64,000 bases of DNA from Lysobacteraceae bacterium (GTDB lineage Bacteria > Pseudomonadota > Gammaproteobacteria > Xanthomonadales > Xanthomonadaceae): contig BPKJ01000003.1 of assembly GCA_026005075.1 (NCBI GenBank), forward strand, positions 1 through 64,000, read 5' to 3'. The notes under the pieces were generated by a model. That model was not told the origin of the DNA. It saw only the letters and a program-made list of their open reading frames with translations, and did no database searches. Positions 34,941-45,348 of the stretch are shown piece after piece. The position numbers were made by a program, and so were the translations under genes. Numbering within the stretch: position 1 is the stretch's first letter; each line of letters starts with the position of its first letter.

Positions 34941-35407
34941 CCCACGTCGACGCCTCCGGCCGCCCCACGATGGTGGACGTGGGCGACAAGAAGGTGAGCG
35001 AGCGCCATGCCCATGCCCGCGCCTTCGTGCGTTTTCCGGCCGCGGTCGCGCAGCGGCTGCGGCAGGGCGGGCTGGTGACCGCCAAGGGGGCGGTGATCGA
35101 CACCGCGATCATCGCCGGCACCATGGCGGTCAAGCGCACCCACGAGCTGATCCCGTTCTGCCATCCGCTGCCGCTGGAAGGCTGTCGTATCCGCATCGAG
35201 TGGGAGGGCGAGGACCGCCTGCGCATCGATTGCAGCGCCCGGGCGACCTACCGCACCGGCATCGAGATGGAGGCCCTGACCGGAGCCAGCGTCGCCGCCC
35301 TGACCGTCTACGACATGTGCAAGGCACTGTCCCACGAGATCGTGATCGAGGAGGTCGCGCTGGTCGCCAAGCGCGGCGGCCGGCGGGACGTCGGCGCGGC
35401 GCCCTAG
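34922..35407 (+). CDS. moaC: cyclic pyranopterin monophosphate synthase MoaC
   Basis: A 161-residue MoaC, which acts on the MoaA product to form cyclic pyranopterin monophosphate in molybdenum cofactor synthesis. Conserved signatures are [42 protein letters not shown] and [24 protein letters not shown]. The length is normal. No other moa genes are in the window. It converges with ffs, which begins 16 bases after its stop. Confidence 0.96.
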   Translation: MHEPELTHVDASGRPTMVDVGDKKVSERHAHARAFVRFPAAVAQRLRQGGLVTAKGAVIDTAIIAGTMAVKRTHELIPFCHPLPLEGCRIRIEWEGEDRLRIDCSARATYRTGIEMEALTGASVAALTVYDMCKALSHEIVIEEVALVAKRGGRRDVGAAP

Positions 35408-35423
35408 GCAGGGTCGGATGGGG

Positions 35424-35534
35424 TGGCGGCCCCGCTGGCGGATCTCCGGCACCCGAGTCGGCCAATACCGTTGCTCCCTTCCGGGCCTGGCGGGGTTTTC
35501 GGCCTATCGTCGCGGAGGCGCCAACGGAGCCACC
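35424..35534 (-). ncRNA. ffs: 4.5S (small SRP) RNA
   Basis: The minus strand carries the conserved SRP symmetric/asymmetric loop region: GGCCCGGAAGGGAGCAACGG, the hallmark of bacterial 4.5S RNA. The ends (GGTGGCTCC at the 5' end and GGGGCCGCC at the 3' end) pair into one long hairpin. It binds Ffh in co-translational membrane targeting. Boundaries are estimated from the pairing, within a few bases. It sits 26 bases downstream of tRNA-Ser(GGA) on the same strand, so the two are probably processed from one transcript. Confidence 0.93.
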
Positions 35535-35560
35535 ATAGGCGATGCGCGGCGCGACGGCGG

Positions 35561-35653
<93 letters not shown>

Positions 35654-35851
35654 GCAGATCGGTTCCGCCGGTCGCCGCCCCGCGCGCCGGGTGCATCCGC
35701 TGCGCCCGACACGAGGAAGCGGGCAAGGATACCCGCACGGCTGTCCCGGAACAAGCGAGGGCAGGTCCCGACCCGCGCAGCTTTGCGGTCGGGGAGCGGG
35801 CACCTTGGGCGGAGGGCGGCCCCGGGCCACCGCGGCGGATACAGCGCCGGC

Positions 35852-35880
35852 TTGGTCTCGGGTCGGAGGGAGGGCACAAT
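35852..35880 (+). promoter_or_regulatory. sigma70-like promoter for dnaX
   Basis: TTGGTC and CACAAT are separated by exactly 17 bases. A start site would fall near 35887, 26 bases before the dnaX ATG. The rest of the 259-base region between tRNA-Ser and dnaX shows no gene. Confidence 0.5.
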
Positions 35881-35912
35881 GCCCAGTCCCCCTCGGATGG
35901 TCCGGACGGCCG

Positions 35913-37622
<1,710 letters not shown>

Positions 37623-37656
37623 TTTCCCCAATCCTTCCCCCACTTCGGAGCAGAAC

Positions 37657-37977
37657 ATGCGTGGACCCCTTGGAAACCTGATGCAGCAGGCGCAGCGCAT
37701 GCAGGAAAACCTCAGGAAGGCGCAGGAGGAACTCGGCCAGATCGAGGTGACCGGACAGGCCGGGGGCGGCATGGTGCAGGTCACGCTCTCCGGGCAGATG
37801 GCCTGCCGGCGGGTGCGGATCGAGCCCGCGGCCATGGAGGATCGCGAGATGCTGGAGGACCTCGTCGCCGCGGCGATCCACGATGCCGTCAACAAGGCGC
37901 AGGAGGCGAGCCAGGCCCGCATGGCGGAGGCCACCGCAGGGCTGCCGCTGCCGCCGGGCATGAAGCTGCCCTTCTGA
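37657..37977 (+). CDS. ybaB: nucleoid-associated protein YbaB/EbfC
   Basis: A 106-residue YbaB/EbfC-family DNA-binding protein. MQQAQRMQENLRKAQEELGQIEVTGQAGGGMVQVTLSGQM is the family core, with the C-terminal VNKAQEASQARMAEATAGLPLPPG helix. It coats DNA as a dimer. ATG 37657 follows GGAGCAGAAC as ribosome-binding site. It lies between dnaX and recR, the standard order. Confidence 0.95.
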   Translation: MRGPLGNLMQQAQRMQENLRKAQEELGQIEVTGQAGGGMVQVTLSGQMACRRVRIEPAAMEDREMLEDLVAAAIHDAVNKAQEASQARMAEATAGLPLPPGMKLPF

Positions 37978-37995
37978 GGACCGCCAGGCTTGGCC

Positions 37996-38601
37996 ATGGG
38001 CGATACCGTTCCCTTGCTCGATCGCCTCGTCGAGGCGCTGCGCTGCCTGCCCGGGGTCGGCGCGAAGACCGCCCAGCGCATGGCCCTGCACCTGCTGGAG
38101 CGCAACCGCGAGGGCGGGCGCAGGCTGGCGGCGGTGCTCGCCGAGGCCGTGGAGCGGATCGGCCACTGCCGCAGCTGCCGCACCCTGACCGAGGACGACG
38201 AGTGCGCGATCTGCCGCAGCGGGCAGCGCGATCCGGCCCAGCTGTGCGTGGTGGAAACCCCATCGGACCTGGCCGCGATCGAGGCCGCGACCGGGTACCG
38301 CGGACGCTATTTCGTGCTCCACGGCCGGCTCTCGCCGCTCGATGGCCTCGGCCCAGCGGAGCTCGGCCTGGGGCAGCTGGCCGAGCGCCTGGATCGGGGT
38401 GAGGTTCGCGAGCTGATCATCGCCACCAATCCCACCGTGGAGGGCGAGGCAACCGCCCATTACCTTGCGCAGATGGCCCGCGCGCGGCAGGTACGGCCGT
38501 CCCGCCTCGCCCACGGTGTGCCGCTGGGCGGCGAACTCGAGTACGTCGACCGCGGCACGCTCTCGCTGGCCTTTGGCACGCGTGTCGAGGTCACCGACTG
38601 A
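37996..38601 (+). CDS. recR: recombination protein RecR
   Basis: A 201-residue RecR of the RecFOR pathway, which helps load RecA at single-stranded gaps. An HhH motif is in [20 protein letters not shown], the zinc finger is [16 protein letters not shown], and the Toprim domain covers [31 protein letters not shown] 37996 is preferred to the TTG two codons upstream used in the track. It follows ybaB after 18 bases. Confidence 0.96.
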   Translation: MGDTVPLLDRLVEALRCLPGVGAKTAQRMALHLLERNREGGRRLAAVLAEAVERIGHCRSCRTLTEDDECAICRSGQRDPAQLCVVETPSDLAAIEAATGYRGRYFVLHGRLSPLDGLGPAELGLGQLAERLDRGEVRELIIATNPTVEGEATAHYLAQMARARQVRPSRLAHGVPLGGELEYVDRGTLSLAFGTRVEVTD

Positions 38602-38619
38602 CCCTGAGGAGGAACGAGC

Positions 38620-38964
38620 ATGTCCGACAGCCTGTTCACGCGGATCATCCGCCGCGAGATCCCCGCCGACATCGTCTACGAGGACGAGCACGTGGTCGGC
38701 TTCCGCGACATCAACCCGCAGGCGCCGGTGCACGTTCTGTTCGTGCCGCGCACGCCGATCGCGACCCTCAACGATCTTGGCGAGGAGCACGCCGAGCTGG
38801 TCGGCCGGCTGGTGCTGGCGGCGGCGGCCTACGCCCGGCGCGAGGGCTTCGCCGAGCGTGGCTACCGCACCGTCTTCAACTGCAACGAGGATGCCGGGCA
38901 GAGCGTGTTCCACATCCATCTCCACCTGCTCGCCGGCCGCCGTCTGGGCTGGCCGCCGGGCTGA
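38620..38964 (+). CDS. HIT-family nucleotide phosphoramidase (HinT-like)
   Basis: A 114-residue histidine-triad protein. The signature is HIHLHLLAGRRLGWPPG near the C-terminus, matching the HinT form of HxHxHxx. Such enzymes hydrolyse adenosine phosphoramidates and aminoacyl adenylates. GAGGAACGAGC precedes the ATG as ribosome-binding site. It lies 18 bases after recR and 3 bases before a GNAT gene. Confidence 0.94.
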   Translation: MSDSLFTRIIRREIPADIVYEDEHVVGFRDINPQAPVHVLFVPRTPIATLNDLGEEHAELVGRLVLAAAAYARREGFAERGYRTVFNCNEDAGQSVFHIHLHLLAGRRLGWPPG

Positions 38965-38967
38965 GCC

Positions 38968-39561
38968 ATGCCAAGGATCACCGTGCACCGGGGCGCGGCG
39001 GCGGCGCCCTTCCTCGACCGGGTGGCGGCCCTGCGCATCGAGGTCTTCGCCGAGTGGCCCTACCTGTACGCGGGCAACGCCGACTACGAGCGCAGCTACC
39101 TTTCCCGTTACCTCGACAGCCCCGGCTTTACGCTGGTGCTGGCGTGGTCGGACGACGAGATCGTGGGTGCCTCGACCGGCCTGCCGCTGGCCGACGAGGA
39201 GGCAGTCTTCAGGGCACCGTTCCTGGCCCGCGGGATCGATCCCGGGACGGTGTTCTATTGCGGCGAGTCGGTGCTGCGCAGGGCCTTTCGCGGCCAGGGC
39301 GTGGGGCAGGCGTTCTTCGATCACCGCGAGGCCGCGGCCGCCGAGCTCGGGCTTGCAGTGACCGCCTTCTGCGCCGTCGACCGGGCCGCGGACGACCCGC
39401 GCCGCCCGCCCGCGTACCGTGGCAACGAAGGCTTGTGGACACGCCGTGGCTACCGGCGGCAGGAAGGCATGCGCTGCAGGCTGGCCTGGCCGGAGCAGCC
39501 GGGCGGGCCCCCGGTCGAACACGATCTGAGCTTCTGGTTGCGCGGCGGCCCGCGGTCCTGA
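38968..39561 (+). CDS. GNAT-family N-acetyltransferase
   Basis: A 197-residue GNAT protein. The acetyl-CoA loop is VLRRAFRGQGVGQAFFDHRE (Q-G-x-G type). Substrate is unknown. It differs clearly from the GNAT upstream of minC. Starting 3 bases after the HIT gene stop, it is likely the last gene of the dnaX group. It converges with ppx. Confidence 0.82.
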   Translation: MPRITVHRGAAAAPFLDRVAALRIEVFAEWPYLYAGNADYERSYLSRYLDSPGFTLVLAWSDDEIVGASTGLPLADEEAVFRAPFLARGIDPGTVFYCGESVLRRAFRGQGVGQAFFDHREAAAAELGLAVTAFCAVDRAADDPRRPPAYRGNEGLWTRRGYRRQEGMRCRLAWPEQPGGPPVEHDLSFWLRGGPRS

Positions 39562-39582
39562 GCGGTAGCGCCTGCGGGCGTC

Positions 39583-41091
39583 TCAGGCGGCGTGCACGAG
39601 GAGCTCGAGGTCGAGCCGCTCCAGCAGCCTGCGTTCCGCCGCAAGGTCGGCACGGGTCAGCGGGTGGCTTGCCAGCCAGCGCCCCGGCAGGCGCAGGTGG
39701 ACGCATCGGCCCTCGACCTCAAGCTGCAGCGGCGGCAGCGGTGCGGGGTCGTGGCTGCGGTGGAGCAGCACGGCCAGCCGCAGCACCAGCACGCAGAGCA
39801 GGGTCGGGTGCCGTGCGCGCTCGGGCAGGTCGGCGAGGGTCGAGCGCGAGGGCTCGCGCCGGTGGCAGCGGATCAGGGCGGCGAGGATCTGCTGGTCCTG
39901 TTCCGAGAAACCGGCGATGTCCGAATGGCGCAGCACGTAGGCGCCATGCCGGTGGTGCTGGCTGTGCGCGATGGCAAGCCCGACCTCGTGGACGCGCGCG
40001 GCCCAGCGCACCAGGTTGCGGTCGTACTCGCCGAGCCCGCAGGCGGCGGCGATCTGGTCGAACAGCACCAGTGCGGTGCGCTCGACGCGCTCGGCCTGGG
40101 CCGGATCGACGTCGTAGCGACGGGCCAGTGCGGCGATCGAATCCTCGCGCGGGTCGCGGTCGCTGGCGCGGCCGAGCATGTCGACGAGGATACCCTCGCG
40201 CATGGCCGTCTGCGCGACCTGCATGCGTGCCAGTCCAAGCTCGGCGAAGGCCGCCTCGAGAATCAGCACGGCACCGGCCAGGATCGGCTGGCGGTCCTCC
40301 GAGAGGCCGGGCAGGCGGATCCGCTCGATCCTGCCGAACTCCAGCAGTGCCTCGCGCAGCCCGTGCAGTGCGGCGGCGGTGATGAGACCGCGGGACAGCC
40401 CGAGCGCGGCAACGATCTCGCCGATCGCCTTGATGCTGCCCGAGGCGCCGAGGGTTTCCTCCCAGCCCAGGCGGCGATAGGCCGCGGCAAACTGCTGCAA
40501 CTCGGCGCGGATCTCGGTCAGGGCAGCCTGCCAGCGCTTGCGTCCGATGCGGCCATCGGCAAAGAACCGGCGGGTGCTGGCGATGCAGCCCATCTGCAGG
40601 CTTTCGCGCTCGACCGGCGTTTCGCCCCGACCGATGATGAACTCGGTCGAACCGCCGCCGATGTCGATGACCAGACGCCGTCGCCGGGGATCGGGCGGAT
40701 GCCCGTAGCCGACACCGAGGTAGATCAGGCGGGCCTCCTCGCGGCCCGAGACCACCTCGATCCGCTGCCCAAGGGCGGTCTCCGCGGGCATCAGGAAGAC
40801 CTGCGGCTGACGCAGGCGACGCACGGTGTTGGTGGCGATCGCGCGGACCCGGTGCGGTGGCAGGGTGCGCACCCGCTGCCCGAACCTCGACAGGCAGTCG
40901 AGCGCGCGGCCGAGGGCCTGGCTGGACAGGTTGCCTTCCTCGTCGAGCCCCTCGGCAAGGCGCACCGTTTCGCGCAGCCGATCGACCAGCCGCAACTGGC
41001 CCAACACGTGGCGCGCCACGATCATGTGAAAGCTGTTCGAGCCTAGGTCGATCGCCGCCAGCAGTTCGCCCTCGCGCAGGCTCTCAGGCAT
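39583..41091 (-). CDS. ppx: exopolyphosphatase
   Basis: A 502-residue Ppx/GppA-type phosphatase that releases phosphate from polyphosphate ends. The ASKHA-fold signatures are AIDLGSNSFHMIVAR (residues 13-27) and VIDIGGGSTEFIIG (about 140-153), with a C-terminal HD-like domain (about 310-480: VHEVGLAIAHSQHHRHGAYVLRHS). It is the last gene of phoB-phoR-ppk-ppx, 42 bases after ppk. Synthesis and breakdown of polyphosphate are therefore encoded in one unit. Confidence 0.95.
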   Translation of the reverse strand: MPESLREGELLAAIDLGSNSFHMIVARHVLGQLRLVDRLRETVRLAEGLDEEGNLSSQALGRALDCLSRFGQRVRTLPPHRVRAIATNTVRRLRQPQVFLMPAETALGQRIEVVSGREEARLIYLGVGYGHPPDPRRRRLVIDIGGGSTEFIIGRGETPVERESLQMGCIASTRRFFADGRIGRKRWQAALTEIRAELQQFAAAYRRLGWEETLGASGSIKAIGEIVAALGLSRGLITAAALHGLREALLEFGRIERIRLPGLSEDRQPILAGAVLILEAAFAELGLARMQVAQTAMREGILVDMLGRASDRDPREDSIAALARRYDVDPAQAERVERTALVLFDQIAAACGLGEYDRNLVRWAARVHEVGLAIAHSQHHRHGAYVLRHSDIAGFSEQDQQILAALIRCHRREPSRSTLADLPERARHPTLLCVLVLRLAVLLHRSHDPAPLPPLQLEVEGRCVHLRLPGRWLASHPLTRADLAAERRLLERLDLELLVHAA

Positions 41092-41133
41092 GGCTCCTGC
41101 TCCCCGTCCTGCGTGCCGTGTGCCTGCAAGGCA

Positions 41134-43248
41134 TCATCCGCACAGCCTTGCCAGCAGCGTCTGCTGGGCCGAGTGCGGCATCCCGTCCTCGGGGGGCTGG
41201 ATCTTCCGGTAGCTGCCGTCGGGCAGCAGTTCCCAGGCCTGGGTGTTGTCGGCGAGGTAGTTGCCGATGGTCTCCTCGTAGACCCGGGCCGCGAGGTCGT
41301 TGTCCAGGATCGGGAAGCAGGTTTCGATCCGGCGCAGCAGGTTGCGCTCCATCCAGTCGGCACTCGAGCAGTAGATCTCGGGCTGGCCGTCGTTGCCGAA
41401 CCAGTACACCCGCGAGTGCTCGAGGAAGCGGCCCACCACCGAACGCACGCGGATGTTCTCCGACACGCCCGGAACCCCAGGGCGCAGGCAGCAGGCCCCA
41501 CGCACGATCAGATCGATCTGCACGCCCGCGCACGAGGCTTCGTACAGCGCGCGGATCACGGTGGGCTCGTTGATCGCGTTCATCTTGGCGCGGATCATCG
41601 CGGGCCGGCCGGCGCGGGCGATCGCGGTCTCGCGCTCGATCAGCCGCAGCAGTCCCTTGTGCAGGGTGAAGGGCGACTGCAGCAGCCGCTTGAGCCGGAC
41701 CTGGCTGCACAGGCCCGAGAGCTGCTGGAAGATCAGGTGCACGTCGTTGCCGATGTCGGGATCGGAGGTGAGCAGCCCGATGTCGGTGTAGGCGCGGGCG
41801 GTGCCGGGGTTGTAGTTGCCGGTCCCGAGATGCACGTAGCGGACCAGCCTGCCGGCCTCGCGGCGCACGATCAGCAGCATCTTGGCGTGGGTCTTGTAGC
41901 CGACCACGCCGTAGACCACCTGCACGCCGGCTTCCTGGAGGCGGTCGGCAAGACGCAGGTTGGCCTCCTCGTCGAAGCGCGCGCGCAGCTCGATCACCAC
42001 CGTCACGTCCTTGCCGTTGCGTGCCGCCGCGATCAGGCTCTCGACCAGGGGCGAGTCGACACCGGCCCGGTACAGGGTCTGCTTGATGGCCAGCACCTCG
42101 GGGTCGTGGGCAGCGTGGCGCACGAGGTCGAGGACGGTCTGGAAGCTCTCGTAGGGATGGTGGAGCAGCACGTCATGACGGCGCAGGCTGGTGAAGGGCT
42201 CTTCCGAGGAGATGCGTGCAGGGCGCGGCGTGAACGGGGGGAACTTGAGCTCCGGCCGGTTCACCATGTCGTACACGGCGATCACCCGGTTGAGGTTGAC
42301 CGGGCCGTTGATGCGGTAGAGCGCGCTCTCGGGAAGGTCGAAGTTCTGCAGCAGGGTGCGCACGATCGGGGTCGGGCAGTTCTCGGCGATCTCCAGCCGC
42401 ACCGCGCGCCGGAAGCCTCGCCCGGCCAGCTCGTCCTTGATCGCGTGGGCGAGGTTCTCGACCTCTTCCTCGTCGACGAACAGCTCCGAGTTGCGGGTGA
42501 CCCGGAACTGGTAGGCCCCCTTGACGCGCATGCCGGGGAACATCTCCTCGACGAAGGCGCTGAGGATGGCCGAGAGCAGCACGAAGTCGTGCTCGCCGCC
42601 GGACACCTCGCGCGGCAGCTTGACGATCCGCGGCAGCGAGCGCGGTGCGCGGACGATCGCCATGCCGCCCGATCGGCCGAACGCATCACGGCCCTCCAGC
42701 ACCACCACCACGTTGAGCGACTTGTTGAGGATGCGCGGAAACGGGTGTGCGGGGTCGAGCCCGAGCGGCGACAGCACCGGCAGGATCTGCTCGAGGAACA
42801 TCTGATGCAGCCAGCGTCGCAGGCGCGCGTTCCAGCTCTCGCGAGGCAGGATGCGGATCCCCGCCGCGGCCAGCGCCGGACGCAGTTCCTCGTTCCAGTG
42901 CCGGTACTGCGTCTTCACCAGTTCGGTGGCCTTCTCGTGGATGGCGGCCAGCGCGGCGACCGGGTCCAGACCGTCGGGGGGCAGCGGGCCGCCGTATTCC
43001 TGGGCGGTGCGCAGCGTCGCGACGCGGATCTCGAAGAACTCGTCGAGGTTGGTGCAGGAGATGCACAGGTAGCGCAGGCGCTCCAGGAGCGGGATCGACG
43101 GGTCCATCGCCTGCGCCAGCACGCGCTGGTTGAACTCGAGCTGGGACAGCTCACGGTTGAGGTAGAGCTCTCTGGCGCGAAAGTCGCGGGGCGGGGCCGC
43201 GTGTGCGGCGGGCTTGCGGGGCGCGGGGCTAGGCTTGCGTCGCGGCAT
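41134..43248 (-). CDS. ppk1: polyphosphate kinase 1
   Basis: A 704-residue Ppk1, which builds polyphosphate from ATP. The N domain opens LYLNRELSQLEFNQRVLAQA and CTNLDEFFEIRV. The catalytic histidine loop is YVHLGTGNYNPGTARAYTDIGLL, and ALRGKDV-type residues follow in NGKDVTVVIELRARFDE. ATG 43248 (MPRRKPSPAPRK) is the start; the track ORF adds out-of-frame phoR sequence. It overlaps the end of phoR by 20 bases, indicating coupled expression with the phosphate sensor. Confidence 0.95.
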   Translation of the reverse strand: MPRRKPSPAPRKPAAHAAPPRDFRARELYLNRELSQLEFNQRVLAQAMDPSIPLLERLRYLCISCTNLDEFFEIRVATLRTAQEYGGPLPPDGLDPVAALAAIHEKATELVKTQYRHWNEELRPALAAAGIRILPRESWNARLRRWLHQMFLEQILPVLSPLGLDPAHPFPRILNKSLNVVVVLEGRDAFGRSGGMAIVRAPRSLPRIVKLPREVSGGEHDFVLLSAILSAFVEEMFPGMRVKGAYQFRVTRNSELFVDEEEVENLAHAIKDELAGRGFRRAVRLEIAENCPTPIVRTLLQNFDLPESALYRINGPVNLNRVIAVYDMVNRPELKFPPFTPRPARISSEEPFTSLRRHDVLLHHPYESFQTVLDLVRHAAHDPEVLAIKQTLYRAGVDSPLVESLIAAARNGKDVTVVIELRARFDEEANLRLADRLQEAGVQVVYGVVGYKTHAKMLLIVRREAGRLVRYVHLGTGNYNPGTARAYTDIGLLTSDPDIGNDVHLIFQQLSGLCSQVRLKRLLQSPFTLHKGLLRLIERETAIARAGRPAMIRAKMNAINEPTVIRALYEASCAGVQIDLIVRGACCLRPGVPGVSENIRVRSVVGRFLEHSRVYWFGNDGQPEIYCSSADWMERNLLRRIETCFPILDNDLAARVYEETIGNYLADNTQAWELLPDGSYRKIQPPEDGMPHSAQQTLLARLCG

Positions 43249-44557
43249 GGGGGTCGGGTCCGGGGTCGAGGACGTGCCCGGGGCCGAAGACGCAGGCAAA
43301 GCGGCTTCCCCGGCCGGGCTCGCTGTGGATCTCCAGTCTCGCATGATGCAGGTTGAGCGCGTGCTTGACGATGGCAAGGCCGAGGCCGGTTCCTCCGGAC
43401 TCGCGGGAGCGGCTGCTGGAGACGCGGTAGAACCGTTCGGTGATGCGCGGCAGATGCTGGGGCGGTATGCCGGGGCCGTTGTCGCGCACCTCCAGCCGCG
43501 CGCCGCCGTCGGGCTCGCCCTGGAACACGATGCGGATGCGGCCTCCCGGCTGGGTGTAGCGCACCGCATTGCTGACCAGGTTGGCGAACGCGCTTCGCAG
43601 CTCGCCAGGCGAGCCGAGGAGGTCCTTCGGGCACAGATCCTCGACGGCGATGTCGTGGCGCTCGCGCGAGAGCATCCTCGCATCGCGGAGCAGGGCCTCC
43701 AGCATGGGGCGCATCGGCACCCGTTCCGGGCGGATGCGTTCGGTGGATTCGAGCCGCGAGAGGGTGAGCAGGTCCTCGACGATCCGTCCCATCCGTTCCG
43801 CCTGCTCGCGCATGGCATCGATCTGCGGGGCAAGGCCGGGGCAGTCCTCGCTATCGAGCAGGTCGAGATAGCCTCGCAGCACGGTCAGCGGGGTGCGCAG
43901 CTCATGGCTGACGTTGGCGACGAAGTCGCGGCGCATGCGTTCGAGCTGCATCAGCTTGGTCACGTCGCGGGCGACCAGCAGGCACTGCTCGGGCGTGTGG
44001 TCCACGAGCCGCAGCAGCAGCCGGCGTTGCGGGTCGGCAGGGGAGGCGAGGTCGATGAGCGGCTCCCTGGCGCCGCGTTCCAGCCATTCGGTCACCCGCG
44101 GGGCACGCAGCAGGTGCTGCAGGCGGGCGCCGAGGTCGGCCGGATGGCGCAGCCCCAGCAGTTCACTTCCGGCTTCGTTGAACCAGGCGATCCGCGACTG
44201 CGACCGCGACAGCACCACCACCGCATCGGGCAGTGCGGCCGCCGCCTGCCGGAAGGCGCGCAGCAGCGCGTGCAGGCGCTGCTTGCGGCGCTTCGACTCA
44301 CGCTGGCGCTGAAACAGCCGGGCCTGGATCTCGGCAAACACGCCCCAGCCCTCCGGCGGCGCGAGCAGCCGGCGCGAGGCGAGGCGCCCGAGCAGACGAT
44401 GGATCTGCCAGTAGTGCCAGCCGAGCGCGGCGGCAAGGCCAAGGCAGAGCGCAGCCAGGGGGTGGCCGACGAGGGCGCCGGCGAGGAGGCAGGCGGTCAG
44501 CCAGGCGAGCAGGCGGGCGAGCGAGTGCTGCCAGGCGCGTCGTTGGGTCCAGTTCAT
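43229..44557 (-). CDS. phoR: phosphate regulon sensor kinase PhoR
   Basis: A 442-residue histidine kinase. Two hydrophobic segments (about 15-48) anchor it, a charged linker follows (RQRESKRRKQRLHALLR), then a PAS domain (about 100-195), the HisKA box FVANVSHELRTPLTVLRGY with His218, and an HATPase domain (N box ANLVSNAVRYTQPG, G boxes DNGPGIPP and GGTGLGLAIVKHAL). It fits PhoR by size, domain order and position directly after phoB. phoR and ppk overlap by 20 bases. Confidence 0.93.
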   Translation of the reverse strand: MNWTQRRAWQHSLARLLAWLTACLLAGALVGHPLAALCLGLAAALGWHYWQIHRLLGRLASRRLLAPPEGWGVFAEIQARLFQRQRESKRRKQRLHALLRAFRQAAAALPDAVVVLSRSQSRIAWFNEAGSELLGLRHPADLGARLQHLLRAPRVTEWLERGAREPLIDLASPADPQRRLLLRLVDHTPEQCLLVARDVTKLMQLERMRRDFVANVSHELRTPLTVLRGYLDLLDSEDCPGLAPQIDAMREQAERMGRIVEDLLTLSRLESTERIRPERVPMRPMLEALLRDARMLSRERHDIAVEDLCPKDLLGSPGELRSAFANLVSNAVRYTQPGGRIRIVFQGEPDGGARLEVRDNGPGIPPQHLPRITERFYRVSSSRSRESGGTGLGLAIVKHALNLHHARLEIHSEPGRGSRFACVFGPGHVLDPGPDPHAATQA

Positions 44558-44592
44558 GCCGGCATGGTAGCGGCAGCGCCGGCGTTCGCGGA

Positions 44593-45282
44593 TCAGAGCT
44601 GGGTCGAGAAGCGGTAGCCGGCACCGCGGACGGTCTGCACCATGCGCTCGAGGCCGTGGGGTTCGAGGGTCTTGCGCAGCCGCCGGATATGCACGTCCAC
44701 GGTGCGTTCCTCGACGTAGGTGTTGCTGCCCCAGACCTGGTCGAGCAGTTGCGCTCGCGAGTAGACCCGCTCCGGGTGGGTCATGAAGAAATGCAACAGG
44801 CGGTATTCGGTCGGGCCGATCTCGACCGGAAGGTCGCCCGCGAACACGCGATGCGCGGGGGCGTCGATCCGCAGCCCGCCCAGCTCGACGCTGCCATCCT
44901 CGTCCTCGCCGCGGCTGCGCCGGAGCACGGCCTTGATGCGGGCGAGCAGCTCGCGCGCCGAGAACGGCTTGACCACGTAGTCGTCCACCCCGGCCTCGAG
45001 GCCGCTGACGCGGTCGTTCTCCTCGCCGCGGGCGGTAAGCATGATGATGGGCACCTCGCGGGTGAGCTGCTCGCGACGCAGGCTGCGGGCGAACTCGAGC
45101 CCGGAGAGGCCGGGCAGCATCCAGTCCAGCAGGATCAGGTCGGGGATCCGCTCGGCGATGGCGTGTCTGGCCTCCCTTGCATCCCCCGCCGCGACGGGCT
45201 CGTAGTCGGCCCGCTGCAGCGCGTAGGCGACCATGTCCCGGATCGCCGGTTCGTCATCGATGATCAGAATCCTTCGGTTCAC
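44593..45282 (-). CDS. phoB: phosphate regulon response regulator PhoB
   Basis: A 229-residue OmpR-type regulator. Receiver domain with acidic residues D9/D10 and phospho-acceptor D53 ([10 protein letters not shown]); winged-helix domain with [27 protein letters not shown] and [17 protein letters not shown] 45282 is the start, giving [16 protein letters not shown]. It heads phoB-phoR-ppk-ppx and has an apparent Pho box upstream, so positive autoregulation under phosphate limitation is inferred. Confidence 0.95.
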   Translation of the reverse strand: MNRRILIIDDEPAIRDMVAYALQRADYEPVAAGDAREARHAIAERIPDLILLDWMLPGLSGLEFARSLRREQLTREVPIIMLTARGEENDRVSGLEAGVDDYVVKPFSARELLARIKAVLRRSRGEDEDGSVELGGLRIDAPAHRVFAGDLPVEIGPTEYRLLHFFMTHPERVYSRAQLLDQVWGSNTYVEERTVDVHIRRLRKTLEPHGLERMVQTVRGAGYRFSTQL

Positions 45283-45319
45283 GCCTTGTCACGATGGTTG
45301 CTTGCCAGACCGTGTTGAT

Positions 45320-45348
45320 ACGACAGGACTGTGACCGTGCGATGACGG
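45320..45348 (-). promoter_or_regulatory. Pho box upstream of phoB
   Basis: On the minus strand three 7-base units, CCGTCAT, CGGTCAC and CTGTCGT, recur at exact 11-base spacing with 4-base gaps, matching the CTGTCAT-N4-CTGTCAT pattern of PhoB sites. The block ends next to the bepA stop and lies 38-66 bases before the phoB GTG. The exact periodicity in a position where PhoB autoregulation is expected makes this a good candidate. No functional test is implied. Confidence 0.75.

Noticed and set aside
41113-43356. 747-residue plus-strand ORF over ppk
   Set aside because: Antisense to the conserved ppk1 coding frame, with no recognisable domain.
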